Position numbers and translations under genes: made by a program
Assembly (NCBI GenBank): GCA_951813605.1
Contig: OX638379.1
Span: forward strand, 4,290,062 to 4,354,061
Source of the DNA: an uncultured Bryobacterales bacterium
GTDB taxonomy: Bacteria; Acidobacteriota; Terriglobia; Bryobacterales; UBA6623
Length of the DNA: 64,000 nucleotides
Reading direction: 5' to 3'
Part shown: piece by piece, positions 34,878 through 44,356 of the stretch
Layout: every line of letters starts with the position of its first letter
Position numbering within the stretch: the first letter of the stretch is position 1
Notes under the pieces: model-generated
What the model was told of the DNA's origin: nothing
Seen by the model: only the letters and a program-made list of their open reading frames with translations
Databases searched by the model: none

Positions 34878-35512
34878 TGAACTCCCTTGAAGAGATGCTG
34901 CGTCGCGGCGAGAGCCACTTGGAGGCTGCCTGCCCGCACATGCGCCGATTGATCTCCAGCTTCGGGCCATGCGGCTTGCAGACGCAGCCCGACGGATTCC
35001 AGATGCTTGTCCGGTCGATCACATCGCAGCAGATCTCCGGACCCGCCTCGCGTGCGATCAGACGGCGTCTGCAAGCGCGAATCGCTCCTGACGCTCTCAG
35101 CGCGGAGACCGTGCGGGCGTGTGGAGAAGAGGGGCTGCGGAGCGTCGGCTACTCGCAAAGGAAAGCTTCGTACCTCCTCGGACTGGCATCGGAAGTCTCG
35201 GGCGGCGGCTTGGATCTGAACGCCCTGGACGGCCTGAGCGACGAGGACGTCGTTCGGCGTCTGACCGAGCTGCGTGGCATCGGCGTGTGGACCGCGCAGA
35301 TGTTTCTGATCTTCTCGCTGGGGCGTCCCGATGTCTTCCCATACGGTGACCTGGGAGTCCGTCAGGCACTGCAGGGATTCCACCAATTGGCCAAGTTGCC
35401 TGGCAAGCGCCAAGCCATCGAGCTGGCGCGCCCATGGAGGCCGTATGCCACTGTCGCGAGTTGGTACTGCTGGCGAAGCGTCGATGCCAAGCCCGCGAAG
35501 GAGGCCGCATGA
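34877..35512 (+). CDS. AlkA/MAG-type DNA-3-methyladenine glycosylase
   Basis: 211-aa helix-hairpin-helix DNA glycosylase that excises alkylated bases. MLVRSITSQQISGPASRA (about residues 43-60) is the conserved early helix. The HhH motif is ELRGIGVWTAQMFLIF (131-146), and the catalytic Asp lies in FPYGDLGVRQAL (Asp158). It has no FeS cluster cysteines and is shorter than E. coli AlkA, like yeast MAG-type proteins. It starts 1 bp inside the kinase stop and its own stop overlaps mutT by 4 bp, so repair genes are coupled to the kinase operon. Confidence 0.9.
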   Translation: MNSLEEMLRRGESHLEAACPHMRRLISSFGPCGLQTQPDGFQMLVRSITSQQISGPASRAIRRRLQARIAPDALSAETVRACGEEGLRSVGYSQRKASYLLGLASEVSGGGLDLNALDGLSDEDVVRRLTELRGIGVWTAQMFLIFSLGRPDVFPYGDLGVRQALQGFHQLAKLPGKRQAIELARPWRPYATVASWYCWRSVDAKPAKEAA

Positions 35513-35898
35513 CCACGGTCGTGGTGGCGCTGCTCGAGCATGCCGGAAGACTCCTGATCTGCCAGCGTCGGCGCGACCAGTCGCACGCAGGGAAGTGGGA
35601 GTTCCCGGGCGGCAAGGTGGAGGACGGGGAGGAGCCGAGCGACGCTCTGGCGAGGGAGCTCGCGGAAGAACTCCACATAGAGATCCCCTTCGCCGAAGAA
35701 CGCGCCAGCTACGAATTCGCGTATCCTGGCAAGGCTCCGCTCCGGCTTGTGTTCTTCCGAGTGCGGACATTCAGCGGCCGAATCGATGACTCGCAATTCG
35801 CGGAAATCAGATGGGAATCGCGTAGCGAACTGCCTCGCTACGACTTTTTGGAAGGTGACGGACGGATCGTGCGCGAACTTGCCGCAGGTCTCCACTGA
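35509..35898 (+). CDS. MutT-like Nudix hydrolase (8-oxo-dGTP type)
   Basis: 129-aa Nudix protein. ATG 35509 overlaps the glycosylase stop (ATGA). The Nudix box is intact: FPGGKVEDGEEPSDALAR then ELAEELHI (about residues 37-62). N-terminal VVVALLEHAGRLLICQRRR matches MutT. Its likely role is sanitising oxidised nucleotides, in keeping with the adjacent base-excision glycosylase. Exact substrate is inferred from family. Confidence 0.9.
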   Translation: MTTVVVALLEHAGRLLICQRRRDQSHAGKWEFPGGKVEDGEEPSDALARELAEELHIEIPFAEERASYEFAYPGKAPLRLVFFRVRTFSGRIDDSQFAEIRWESRSELPRYDFLEGDGRIVRELAAGLH

Positions 35899-35965
35899 CC
35901 CCCGTGCCTCGATTTCGACTCACGGCGGAGATGACCGCTCCCATTCTGCTAATCTCTCCGTACAT

Positions 35966-37840
35966 ATGAAGAAATTCGCAGTTCTCGTTGTTGCCGTTTG
36001 GATGCTAGCTGCCGGATGCGAAACCGGTTCGGGACCGACGGGTCCGTCGGTAACCCACGGCCCAGTTCTCGGGCGCTTGGGGCAGACCCACGTGGGTGTT
36101 TGGGCTCGCACATCGCGACCCGGCGAATTCAATGTCTTCTACGGAACGGATCCGAGCGCTTTGGAGGAACTCGCCACAGGCACAACCGGCCTGGCGGACG
36201 ACAACACGGGCTGGGTGCTGATCGAAGACCTGCTGCCGGGCACCAAGTACTTCTACGAAATCGGCGCCGGCGACGCGGCGATGGGGGCGGAGGAGCGCTC
36301 GGGCAGCTTTCACACGCTGCCGGACGGCGGAGATCTGCGTTCGGAGCACAACCCGGAAGGCCGGTTCAATTTCCGTTTCGAGTTCGCCTGCGGCAATAAC
36401 CAGAACCCGAGCGGCAGTCCCATCGGCACCGAGCTGCTGACTCACGGAACGATGTTGCGCGAATTGGTGAACGCAAGGGACAAGAGCGCTGTCGACTTCG
36501 CGATTCTTAACGGCGACTGGCTCTACGAGAACGACACGCGCAGCTACGCGGCGGAGCAATGGCGCCAGCAGACTGGCACTGACGAAGCCTCGACTCCGCG
36601 CGAGGTCTCCTTGATGCCGTCAATCGTAGGGGTCTGGGAGAACTACAAGAACTTCTTGAACAACGGCGCGAACCTTCGCGCGTGGCACCGCAACGTGCCG
36701 TCGTACTACACGTTCGACGACCACGAGCTGCTGAACGACATCTACGGTGCGGGCGAAGTGGGCAGGCGCAACCGAAGGGCGGTCTTCCGCGATGTCGGAA
36801 CGCGCGCTTGGTACGACTACCTGGGATGGAGCAACCCGGTGCCGGACACGCCCGGGATTGTCTACGGGCGGGCCCAGCTCGAGGCCGGAAGCGACGTGTT
36901 AACCGATGCCGAGGCGGACTTCACAGGCCTCGAAGCCGAATCGACGCTTCACGTGCATTGGGGCACGCCCGATTGGGGCGTGATGCTGCTCGGCAACAAC
37001 CCCGACGGAAGCGACGCTGACGAGGAGGGAGGCGAAGCGAATTCAAGGGTTTACGAGGTCGTCGAGGTCTTGGACGCCAACCGGCTCCGCATCCGGCCCG
37101 CCGCGGAGGAAGACGGCAATCCGGTTTATTCGATTGGCAGGCGCTCGTACTTCAGCACCCGCGTCTCGAACGCGGAATTCCTCTATCTCGACACTCGCTC
37201 GTACCGCATGATGCATGACGTGAAAGATCGCGAGAAGCTTGGCCGCACCATGCTGGGCGAGAAGCAGAAAGCATGGGTGAAGGAGACGATGACGGCGTCC
37301 GATGCGGACTTCTTCTTTATCGTCTCGTCGGTGAACTTCTCGATTTCCCATGTCGGTGGAACCGGCACGGCGAACATTTCGGAAAGCAACAAGGACGACG
37401 CGTGGACAGCTTTCCTATGGGAGCGGGAAGACCTGATCAACTTCTGGGACGGCCTAGGCAAGCCGGTCTTCGTGCTGACCGGGGATCTTCACAACAGCTT
37501 CGCTATCAAGGTGACCGACCGCGTCTGGGAATTCGCGTCGGGGCCGCACAACTCCACCAACCACCCGCTGCGTTCGGAGGGCAACCGCCCCAAATCCGGC
37601 CCGTACGACTCGTTCGGGCGCAAGACCGAGATCCGCTGGTCAAGCTTCATCATCAACGGGACCCCGAACGAGTGGAGAAGGCGTCCCATCTACTGCGTCG
37701 TGCAGGTAAACAACGTCTTCAACAATCCAGTGGACGAGGGAGACCGCTGGATCGCGTACGAGAACCCGCAGGCGGTGTTTCAGTACTACGACGGCTTGAC
37801 AGGGGACCTGCTATACGCGGAGTCAGTGATTTCGCGCTGA
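35966..37840 (+). CDS. PhoD-like alkaline phosphatase lipoprotein
   Basis: 624-aa exported phosphoesterase. MKKFAVLVVAVWMLAAGC is a lipoprotein signal with Cys18, so it is lipid-anchored rather than Tat-exported as many PhoD are. An N-terminal beta domain (about residues 28-120) precedes the metallophosphoesterase core: AILNGDWLYEND, YYTFDDHELLNDIYG, and FVLTGDLHNSFAI supply the metal-binding Asp/His set. It would hydrolyse phosphate mono- or diesters in the periplasm. The earlier frame start at 35747 overlaps mutT and is rejected. Confidence 0.87.
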   Translation: MKKFAVLVVAVWMLAAGCETGSGPTGPSVTHGPVLGRLGQTHVGVWARTSRPGEFNVFYGTDPSALEELATGTTGLADDNTGWVLIEDLLPGTKYFYEIGAGDAAMGAEERSGSFHTLPDGGDLRSEHNPEGRFNFRFEFACGNNQNPSGSPIGTELLTHGTMLRELVNARDKSAVDFAILNGDWLYENDTRSYAAEQWRQQTGTDEASTPREVSLMPSIVGVWENYKNFLNNGANLRAWHRNVPSYYTFDDHELLNDIYGAGEVGRRNRRAVFRDVGTRAWYDYLGWSNPVPDTPGIVYGRAQLEAGSDVLTDAEADFTGLEAESTLHVHWGTPDWGVMLLGNNPDGSDADEEGGEANSRVYEVVEVLDANRLRIRPAAEEDGNPVYSIGRRSYFSTRVSNAEFLYLDTRSYRMMHDVKDREKLGRTMLGEKQKAWVKETMTASDADFFFIVSSVNFSISHVGGTGTANISESNKDDAWTAFLWEREDLINFWDGLGKPVFVLTGDLHNSFAIKVTDRVWEFASGPHNSTNHPLRSEGNRPKSGPYDSFGRKTEIRWSSFIINGTPNEWRRRPIYCVVQVNNVFNNPVDEGDRWIAYENPQAVFQYYDGLTGDLLYAESVISR

Positions 37841-37972
37841 ACGCAATGCTTCGAAGCCCTGCTTTCGAGGCCCAGGCTAGCGAGGATTCGGGCAGATTCC
37901 CGTTCTCGTCCTGGCTCGAGAACGGTTGTGCTACATTGCGATTTGCTGGCGCTGGCGGCGCCTGGGACCACA

Positions 37973-38506
37973 ATGCGAACCGTCCGGTGCATCTTGATCG
38001 CTGTTGGATTCACGCTTGCTGCGATTGCCGGCAGCGTGCCTCGCGAGGCTCCGGCGCTCGAACTCAAGACGACGCACGGCAACACTGTTTCGCTGAAGGG
38101 TCTCAAGGGAAAGGTTGTCGCCGTGCTGTGGGTGTCGACGGACTGCCCGCACTGCCAGGAGACCTGCGAAGAACTAGGGCCGCTCTATGAGGAGCTGTCC
38201 GGCCAGGGACTCGAGATCATGGGAATGGCGGTGAACCCGAACGCCCCGGGGAACATCGGCGCCTTCAAGGCCAAGCATCAAGTGGAGTTCCCGATCGGTG
38301 TCTCGAGCCGCTCGGACTGGATGCGCTTCGCCGACCTCTCCGTCATGGCTCGCGCGTATGTCCCTTACATGATGCTCGTGGACCGCAATGGCGTGATCCG
38401 CTACGAGCATCGCGGCAGGGACCACGAATTCTGGCACGACCAAATGGACAACCTTCGCAAGGAACTGAGCGAACTGCTGGCAGAGCCCGCCGGTGCTTCT
38501 CGCTGA
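37973..38506 (+). CDS. Exported thioredoxin-fold protein (TlpA/AhpC-like)
   Basis: 177-aa protein with a signal peptide (TVRCILIAVGFTLAAIAG) and a thioredoxin fold. LKGKVVAVLWVSTDCPHCQE holds the CPHC redox motif (about residues 56-59), and the cis-Pro region is YVPYMMLVDRNGVIRY. It probably acts as a periplasmic thiol reductant or peroxiredoxin-like protein; the CxxC form favours TlpA. ATG 37973 gives the cleanest signal. The 3' end overlaps the next gene by 14 bp. Confidence 0.85.
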   Translation: MRTVRCILIAVGFTLAAIAGSVPREAPALELKTTHGNTVSLKGLKGKVVAVLWVSTDCPHCQETCEELGPLYEELSGQGLEIMGMAVNPNAPGNIGAFKAKHQVEFPIGVSSRSDWMRFADLSVMARAYVPYMMLVDRNGVIRYEHRGRDHEFWHDQMDNLRKELSELLAEPAGASR

Positions 38507-39530
38507 CCCCGGGAAGGCGCTGACCGCGATCCCGGGTGTGCCGGATGTGCTGTCCTGCGGGGACTGGAAAGTCCCCTTCCGCCCGCTACTCCAGCAAGGC
38601 GATTTGCAGACTGTGGCCGCGCATTACTGGCCGCGATTCCTTGACACGGACCGCTTTCCAACGACCTCGAGGCTGTTCGACACCGACGACGACACGCGAG
38701 TCCTTGCTCGGCTGAACACCATCCCGGGAAACGCTCCCGATCAGCGGCGGCCAGCCGTTCTCGCCGTGCACGGACTGACGGCCTGCGACAGGGCTCCGTA
38801 TATGATCTCCGCCGCGCAGGCCGCTCTGGAGGCGGGCTTCGACGCCATTCGACTGAACGTGCGCAACTGCGGGGGCACGGAGCATCTGTGCCGGACGCTC
38901 TATCATTCCGGCCTTACGGTCGACCTGCGGAGGGTAGTCGAAGACCTGGCTCCCAGGCCGCTGTACATCCTAGGGTTCTCGATGGGCGGGAATGTCGCCC
39001 TCAAGCTCGCCGGCGAATGGGGGGCCCAGGTCCCCGAGCATGTGCGCGCCGTCTGCGCCGTGTCGCCTCCCATCCGGCTCGAGGCCTGTTCCAAGAACAT
39101 GGGGCGGCCGCGCAACTTTGTGTACGAACGGCGCTTCTTGCGGCAGTTGTCCGCCACGATGCGACGCAAGTCGGCGGTGATGCCTGATGGGTTCCCGGCT
39201 CGTAATCTGGGCTCTGTCCGATCAATCTGGCAATTCGACGAGTCGGTAACCGCGCCCCAGTTCGGGTTTCGGGACGCATCGGACTACTACCGCCGCTGCT
39301 CGTCCGCCGCATTTGTCGGGGACATTCAGATCCCGTCGCTGATAATACAGGCCCGAGACGACCCCTTCATCCCGTTTGACGCGTACGACATCCCGTCGCT
39401 GCATAACAATCCTTGGCTCGTCCTGCTCTCCCCTAAGCACGGGGGCCACGTCGCATTCCTTGCGAAGGGCCGGCGTCGATTCTGGGCTCAGGACCAGGCA
39501 ATACAATTCTTCAAGGCTATCCGGAGGTAG
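38493..39530 (+). CDS. YheT-family alpha/beta hydrolase
   Basis: 345-aa alpha/beta-fold serine hydrolase. The nucleophile elbow is GFSMGGN (about residue 161-167). LAVHGLTACDRAPY gives the oxyanion His-Gly, IQARDDPFIP the acid region and KHGGHVAF the catalytic His. The family acts on esters or lipids in the cytosol. The GTG start at 38493 lies 14 bp inside the thioredoxin-fold gene, so they are translationally coupled. Confidence 0.85.
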   Translation: MLLADPGKALTAIPGVPDVLSCGDWKVPFRPLLQQGDLQTVAAHYWPRFLDTDRFPTTSRLFDTDDDTRVLARLNTIPGNAPDQRRPAVLAVHGLTACDRAPYMISAAQAALEAGFDAIRLNVRNCGGTEHLCRTLYHSGLTVDLRRVVEDLAPRPLYILGFSMGGNVALKLAGEWGAQVPEHVRAVCAVSPPIRLEACSKNMGRPRNFVYERRFLRQLSATMRRKSAVMPDGFPARNLGSVRSIWQFDESVTAPQFGFRDASDYYRRCSSAAFVGDIQIPSLIIQARDDPFIPFDAYDIPSLHNNPWLVLLSPKHGGHVAFLAKGRRRFWAQDQAIQFFKAIRR

Positions 39531-40465
39531 CCGAGAGCATTGTTGCACCCTTTCGATCAGCTGGAATCTCGGTCCTTCCACGAGCCCAGCAGCGGCAGCT
39601 CGGCAGGCTATGCCGCTACCTTTCGCGCGGTGGCTTCCGACGTCGCGAACAAGCCATGCAACACGCTCGAGGCATCGCGGCGGCCTGCTCTCGGATTACG
39701 GCAACGAGCGCCCGTACGTAGCGAATTCGCTGCTGTCGGTGGCAATCGAAGGCGCTTACAACGAAACCATGGCGGACAAGTCCAAGGACCGCCAATCTCG
39801 GGCAGGTCGAGCGCTGCCCCTGGAAGCGGGAGTAGCTCCGGTTGCAGTCGCAGGCCCTCGGGGCTGGCCCATGCGCTGTTCGGGTCGCTCGGTCACGAGG
39901 CCGAAGCGAAACCCCGGATCGAAGCTGAATCCGGGGCGCTGTTCGCAGTGAGAATCTCTGGCGAGGTTCGACGACGAGATTTGCTGAGGCATCTATGCGT
40001 GCTTGTTCCGGGACTGGACAGCCGCAACCACTACTGGGTTGGCGAATAAGAGGTCGAGAACCTTCTGCGCAAGGGGGAAGGCTGGCTGCCGGATCACCCA
40101 GCCCAGAACCTGATCGCAACACGGGCATTGAGCTAGTTGGGCTTGCCGCACTTCGTGAACCGCTCGCGGAGGGAGCCGGGACGCCGGTCGCCGATGGGGC
40201 GATCTCGCCGAGGATGCGCTTGCGTTGCTGTTGCAAGGCATTGATCGCGTTCCGACCTGGAGTGGCACGCACTGTCTTTATCAAATACGTAATCATTGGG
40301 GACAACAGCAGAACCCCACCAATTCCAAAGAATCTATATCAACACCGAACGAATCAAACGAAGCTCGGAATGGGGTCATGCGCCAAGGGTCTATGCTGAG
40401 CTTGACTCCGATACGTAGCGCTGTTACGGTTGAAATGTACCAATAACAAGGGGGCTAATTCGGCC
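39531..40465. other. 935-bp intergenic region
   Basis: No credible gene; frames on both strands look random and short peptides are not alignable to anything I recognise. The right third (40260-40380) drops to about 45% GC and leads into the promoter region of the Oar receptor. Confidence 0.4.
40402..40430 (+). promoter_or_regulatory. Candidate promoter of the Oar receptor gene
   Basis: TTGACT at 40402-40407, 17 bp, then TACGGT at 40425-40430, ending 35 bp before the ATG at 40466. The -35 is good and the -10 is weak. Confidence 0.35.
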
Positions 40466-43400
40466 ATGAAATTCCGTGTTGCGGAATGCATTTTACTTGT
40501 TTCAAGCTGCCTGTTGCTGTTTACAGCCGCTCCAGCCCTGGCCCAGACCTTTTCTGCCAGCTTGACGGGAGTTGTCACCGACCCCAACGCTGCAGTCATT
40601 CCGGCCGCTGAAGTGACGCTCACGAACGTCGCCACGCAAGACACCCGTGCGACTTCGACCGGTGCGGAGGGCCGCTACAACTTCTCGAGTCTGCTGCCGG
40701 GCGTGTACGAACTGCGCACCGAATCGCCGGGCTTCAAGAGCTTCATTCGGTCTGAGATCCGGCTCCAGGGCAGCCAGGACGCGGAGATCGACGTCCAACT
40801 GGAATTGGGCGACGTAACTGAAACGGTCGAGGTCACGGCCGAGGCCGTCATGCTCGACACGCAGTCGGCCAACCAGACCGCTTCACTGGATCGGAGCGAG
40901 ATCACCGAGATGCCGCTCAGCTTCCGGAACCCACTGGCGCTTGTCCATACGAATGCCGGCGTCTTCTCGAGCTTTGCCAACAGCGGTCGCTTGAAGATCC
41001 GAGACCGAGTGCGCGATCAGAACTGGGGCCTGTTCTCGATGAACGGCGGCCGCGAAGGCAACAACACCATTCACGTGGACGGACTTAGCAATAAGGGCGG
41101 CGACTGGGGTTCGACGTTCGGCACGCCTGGAGTGGACTCGGTCCAGGAGATGCAGGTTTCCCGCAATACGTACGACGCCGAGTACGCGCGAACGGGAAAC
41201 GGCGTGGTGAGCATTGTGACCCGCGGAGGATCGAGCGAGTTTCACGGATCGGCCTTCTGGTTCCTTCGCAACGATAACCTCGACGCCAACAGCTGGGCCC
41301 GGAACCGTGCCGGAAATGACAGGCCGGAGTTCAAGCGGAATCAGTTCGGCGGCAATTTCAACGGTCCAATCTGGAACAGCAAGCGCGTCTACGGCATGTT
41401 CGGCTACGAAGGAACACGGATTCCTTCGGCGCAGTCAATAACCGTCTCGGTGCCGACGGCACTCGAGCGCCAAGGCGATTTCTCGGAGAGCTTCGACCGC
41501 GTCCAAGGGCAACCTAAGCTGCAGCAGATCTTCGATCCGTTCACAACCCGACCGAACCCTAGTGGCGGCGGCTTCATCCGTGATGCATTCATGAACAATG
41601 TCATCCCTCCAAGCCGGATGGATGTCGTCGGGAATAGCGTTGCGAACAAGCTCTATCCGGCACCGAACCAGACTGGCGTGCCCATCACCAACGCCAATAA
41701 CTACTTCGGCACGGGCGGCCTCAACAACACCGCCGACCGGTACGACATCAGGGTTGACTGGGCGCAGAGCGAGAAGTACAGCATGTTCGTGCGGATGACC
41801 CGCACCTTGTTTGGCGGCACGAGGCCACGCATCTTTGGCACGGGGGGCGATACCGGCGACGACAACACCTGGCCTTACTATCAGGCCACGCTGAGCAACA
41901 CCTTCGTGCCGAGCGCGACGTGGGTCATTAACGCGTTGGTGGGCGCCGGTGGCACCGTGCGCAACAGCACGGGGATTGGCACAGTCGACGGATTCGATCT
42001 CACGGCTGTCGGCTACCCACAGTCCTTTCAGGACCTGATGCAAACCAAGAACGCGGGTCAGTACTCGCCTGCCAATTACGCTACGGTCGGGCGCTCCCGC
42101 AACTTCAAGAATGCCCGCCGGATCGCGTCATTCTCGGTCAGCGCCACGAACGAGCGCGGCCAGCACAGCCTGAAGTTCGGCATGACGGGCGAGAACCTGC
42201 TGCACAACATCTGGAACGCCTACACCATCGCGACAAGCTTCAATCGCGGTATGACGTCCGGCCCAATCGCCGCCGCCGCTAGCTCCACCTCCGGGAACTC
42301 CGTCGCATCCCTGCTGCTCGGGACGGGGACCGGCGGCAGCACTCCGGTTCCCGTCCCGCCTGCAACGAGCCAAAAGTACTTCGGCTGGTATTTGCAGGAT
42401 ACCTGGCGGGTGAACAGCAAGCTAACGCTTACGCTGGGCTTGCGTTACGAGGTGCAGGCTCCCCGCACGGAGCGCTATAACCAGCAGAACTACTTCGACT
42501 ACGACGCCAGCAGTCCGCTCAACGATTCCACGGCGTACGATTCGCTGCGAGGTGGCTTGGTCTTCTCGTCCGCGAGCATGCGCGGCCAGACCTATCAGGA
42601 CAACTTCGACCTAGCACCGCGAATCGGCTTGGCCTACAAGCTAACCGACCGGTTGGTTATGCGCGCAGGCTACGGCATCTCGTACTCGCGCTCCTTCACC
42701 GATTCCGGCCCGAACGGCAACGACGGGTTCTCCGTCACTACGCCGTGGATCGCCAGCCAGGCAAGCGACGGCATCACGCCCGGCAATCCGCTGAGCAACC
42801 CGTATCCGAACGGACTGGATCCCAGGACCGGCTCGGCGGATGGCTTGCTCACGCGCGTCGGCAACAGCGTCACGGCGTGGAGGCTGTACAACCCCACGCC
42901 GTACCTGCAAAGCTATAGCCTCGATTTCCAATACGAGCTCGGATACGGAACCGTATTCGAATTGGGCTACACCGGCAACGTGGGGCGCAAGCTGTCCTAC
43001 GGGGAAGCGCGCCGCTACAACCAAATGTATCCCGAGTACCTGAGCATGGGGGAGGAATTGAATGCGCGGATACCCAATCCGTTCTTCGGAGCGATCACTT
43101 CCGGGGCCTTGCGTGGCGAGACAATCCCGCAGCACCGCCTCCTCCGGACGCACCCGCAGTTCATCAACGTCAATAGCCCTAGATCCGAAAAAGGCGCGAA
43201 TTCGAGCTTCAACGCGCTGCATACCAAGCTAACGCGCCGCTTCTCAGGCGGTTTGACGCTCATCACCAGCTACCAGTGGTCCAAGGCGCTCGACAACGCT
43301 TCGGAAGACCAAGGCTGGTTCCTCTACGACGGGTTCCGCAACGTCTTCGACGCGGGCACGGAATGGGGCGTCAGCGGCCACGACCTGCCCCACGACTTCG

Positions 43401-43948
43401 TCACCAGCTTGATCTACGAACTGCCAGTGGGCCAGGGCCGCAAGTTCGGCAGCAGCATGTCCGGCGTTGCAGACGCGATTCTCGGAGGCTGGCAAGTATC
43501 GAGCATAATTCGCTTGGCTTCGGGGAACCCGATCGGCCTTCGGGCCCCCAACACACTCGGACCGTTCGGCTTCGGGGTGCAGCGGGCCAACATTACCGAC
43601 TACAAGGATCTGGACGTCAGTACCCGCACGCCGGAGCGATGGTTCAACATCGATGCGGTTTCCGCTCCGGGAAAGTTCGAGATCGGTTCCTCACCGCGCT
43701 ACCTCCCGAACATTCGGATCGACGGTACGACCAACGCCGACGTGGCGCTGATGAAGAACTTCTACATTCAGGAGTCCATTCGCATTCAGTTCCGTGCTGA
43801 AGCATTCAACCTCGCGAATACGCCCCAGTTCGGGTTGCGAAGCACGGGCCCCGAAGCCACGGTAGGATCGGGCGCGTTCGGCGCGATCCGGGATACGTTC
43901 GTCAACGATGCGCGTTCGCTGCAATTCGGGCTGAAAATCTACTTCTGA
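40466..43948 (+). CDS. Oar-like TonB-dependent outer-membrane receptor, full length
   Basis: 1160-aa acidobacterial-type TonB receptor. The ATG at 40466 follows GGGGG and gives a signal peptide ending ALAQ. A CarboxypepD_reg-like domain is at about residues 30-110 (GVVTDPNAAVIPAAEVTLTN, RYNFSSLLPGVYEL). The plug region follows (about 120-230; TVEVTAEAVMLDTQSANQ, GGREGNNTIHVDGLSNKG). The rest is a long beta barrel with VSIVTRGGSSEFHGSAFWF and a C-terminal aromatic strand SLQFGLKIYF. It probably imports oligosaccharide or other large substrate, powered by TonB. It stands alone between long gaps and is the template for recognising the truncated copy at 9400-10587. Confidence 0.92.
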   Translation: MKFRVAECILLVSSCLLLFTAAPALAQTFSASLTGVVTDPNAAVIPAAEVTLTNVATQDTRATSTGAEGRYNFSSLLPGVYELRTESPGFKSFIRSEIRLQGSQDAEIDVQLELGDVTETVEVTAEAVMLDTQSANQTASLDRSEITEMPLSFRNPLALVHTNAGVFSSFANSGRLKIRDRVRDQNWGLFSMNGGREGNNTIHVDGLSNKGGDWGSTFGTPGVDSVQEMQVSRNTYDAEYARTGNGVVSIVTRGGSSEFHGSAFWFLRNDNLDANSWARNRAGNDRPEFKRNQFGGNFNGPIWNSKRVYGMFGYEGTRIPSAQSITVSVPTALERQGDFSESFDRVQGQPKLQQIFDPFTTRPNPSGGGFIRDAFMNNVIPPSRMDVVGNSVANKLYPAPNQTGVPITNANNYFGTGGLNNTADRYDIRVDWAQSEKYSMFVRMTRTLFGGTRPRIFGTGGDTGDDNTWPYYQATLSNTFVPSATWVINALVGAGGTVRNSTGIGTVDGFDLTAVGYPQSFQDLMQTKNAGQYSPANYATVGRSRNFKNARRIASFSVSATNERGQHSLKFGMTGENLLHNIWNAYTIATSFNRGMTSGPIAAAASSTSGNSVASLLLGTGTGGSTPVPVPPATSQKYFGWYLQDTWRVNSKLTLTLGLRYEVQAPRTERYNQQNYFDYDASSPLNDSTAYDSLRGGLVFSSASMRGQTYQDNFDLAPRIGLAYKLTDRLVMRAGYGISYSRSFTDSGPNGNDGFSVTTPWIASQASDGITPGNPLSNPYPNGLDPRTGSADGLLTRVGNSVTAWRLYNPTPYLQSYSLDFQYELGYGTVFELGYTGNVGRKLSYGEARRYNQMYPEYLSMGEELNARIPNPFFGAITSGALRGETIPQHRLLRTHPQFINVNSPRSEKGANSSFNALHTKLTRRFSGGLTLITSYQWSKALDNASEDQGWFLYDGFRNVFDAGTEWGVSGHDLPHDFVTSLIYELPVGQGRKFGSSMSGVADAILGGWQVSSIIRLASGNPIGLRAPNTLGPFGFGVQRANITDYKDLDVSTRTPERWFNIDAVSAPGKFEIGSSPRYLPNIRIDGTTNADVALMKNFYIQESIRIQFRAEAFNLANTPQFGLRSTGPEATVGSGAFGAIRDTFVNDARSLQFGLKIYF

Positions 43949-44356
43949 CGGCTCTTGGCAGGAAACGCACGCAGCGTCTGGGCCGGAAGCAGCGGAGTTC
44001 AGCCAGCGGAACCAACGGCCGGCTCGTTGACCGCGCCCCGCCCACGCCGCAAGGTTGAGACCTGATCGATGTGCCGGATTCGTGCCGAAGCTGGGGCATG
44101 TCCCAGCAGAATCAGCTCGCGCAGACACTCTCCTGCGCCAAGGCAGCGGCGCGCCTGAGGGCGTTGCTGTCGCAGCCAGGTTCCGCCTGTCAGGCCGAGG
44201 GCGGTCGCCGCGGACTGCGGCGATCCCAAGCAGCTACCTGAAGCGGCGCACGGACCCGCCTCCGGGCCATCAGAAACCCTGGGACTGCTTTACGCGCCTG
44301 GCCATGGCGGCGCAGACCCAAGAGAGGCTTCTGCAGATGGGCTGACCGCGGACCCT
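43949..44356. other. 408-bp intergenic region
   Basis: It lies between the convergent Oar receptor and Gfo/Idh genes. I see no gene, repeat or clear terminator in it. Confidence 0.35.

Noticed and set aside
39616..40305. 229-codon minus-strand frame in the gap before the Oar receptor
   Set aside because: Low-complexity Arg/Ser/Pro composition, no motif, no ribosome site; looks like chance in GC-rich DNA.
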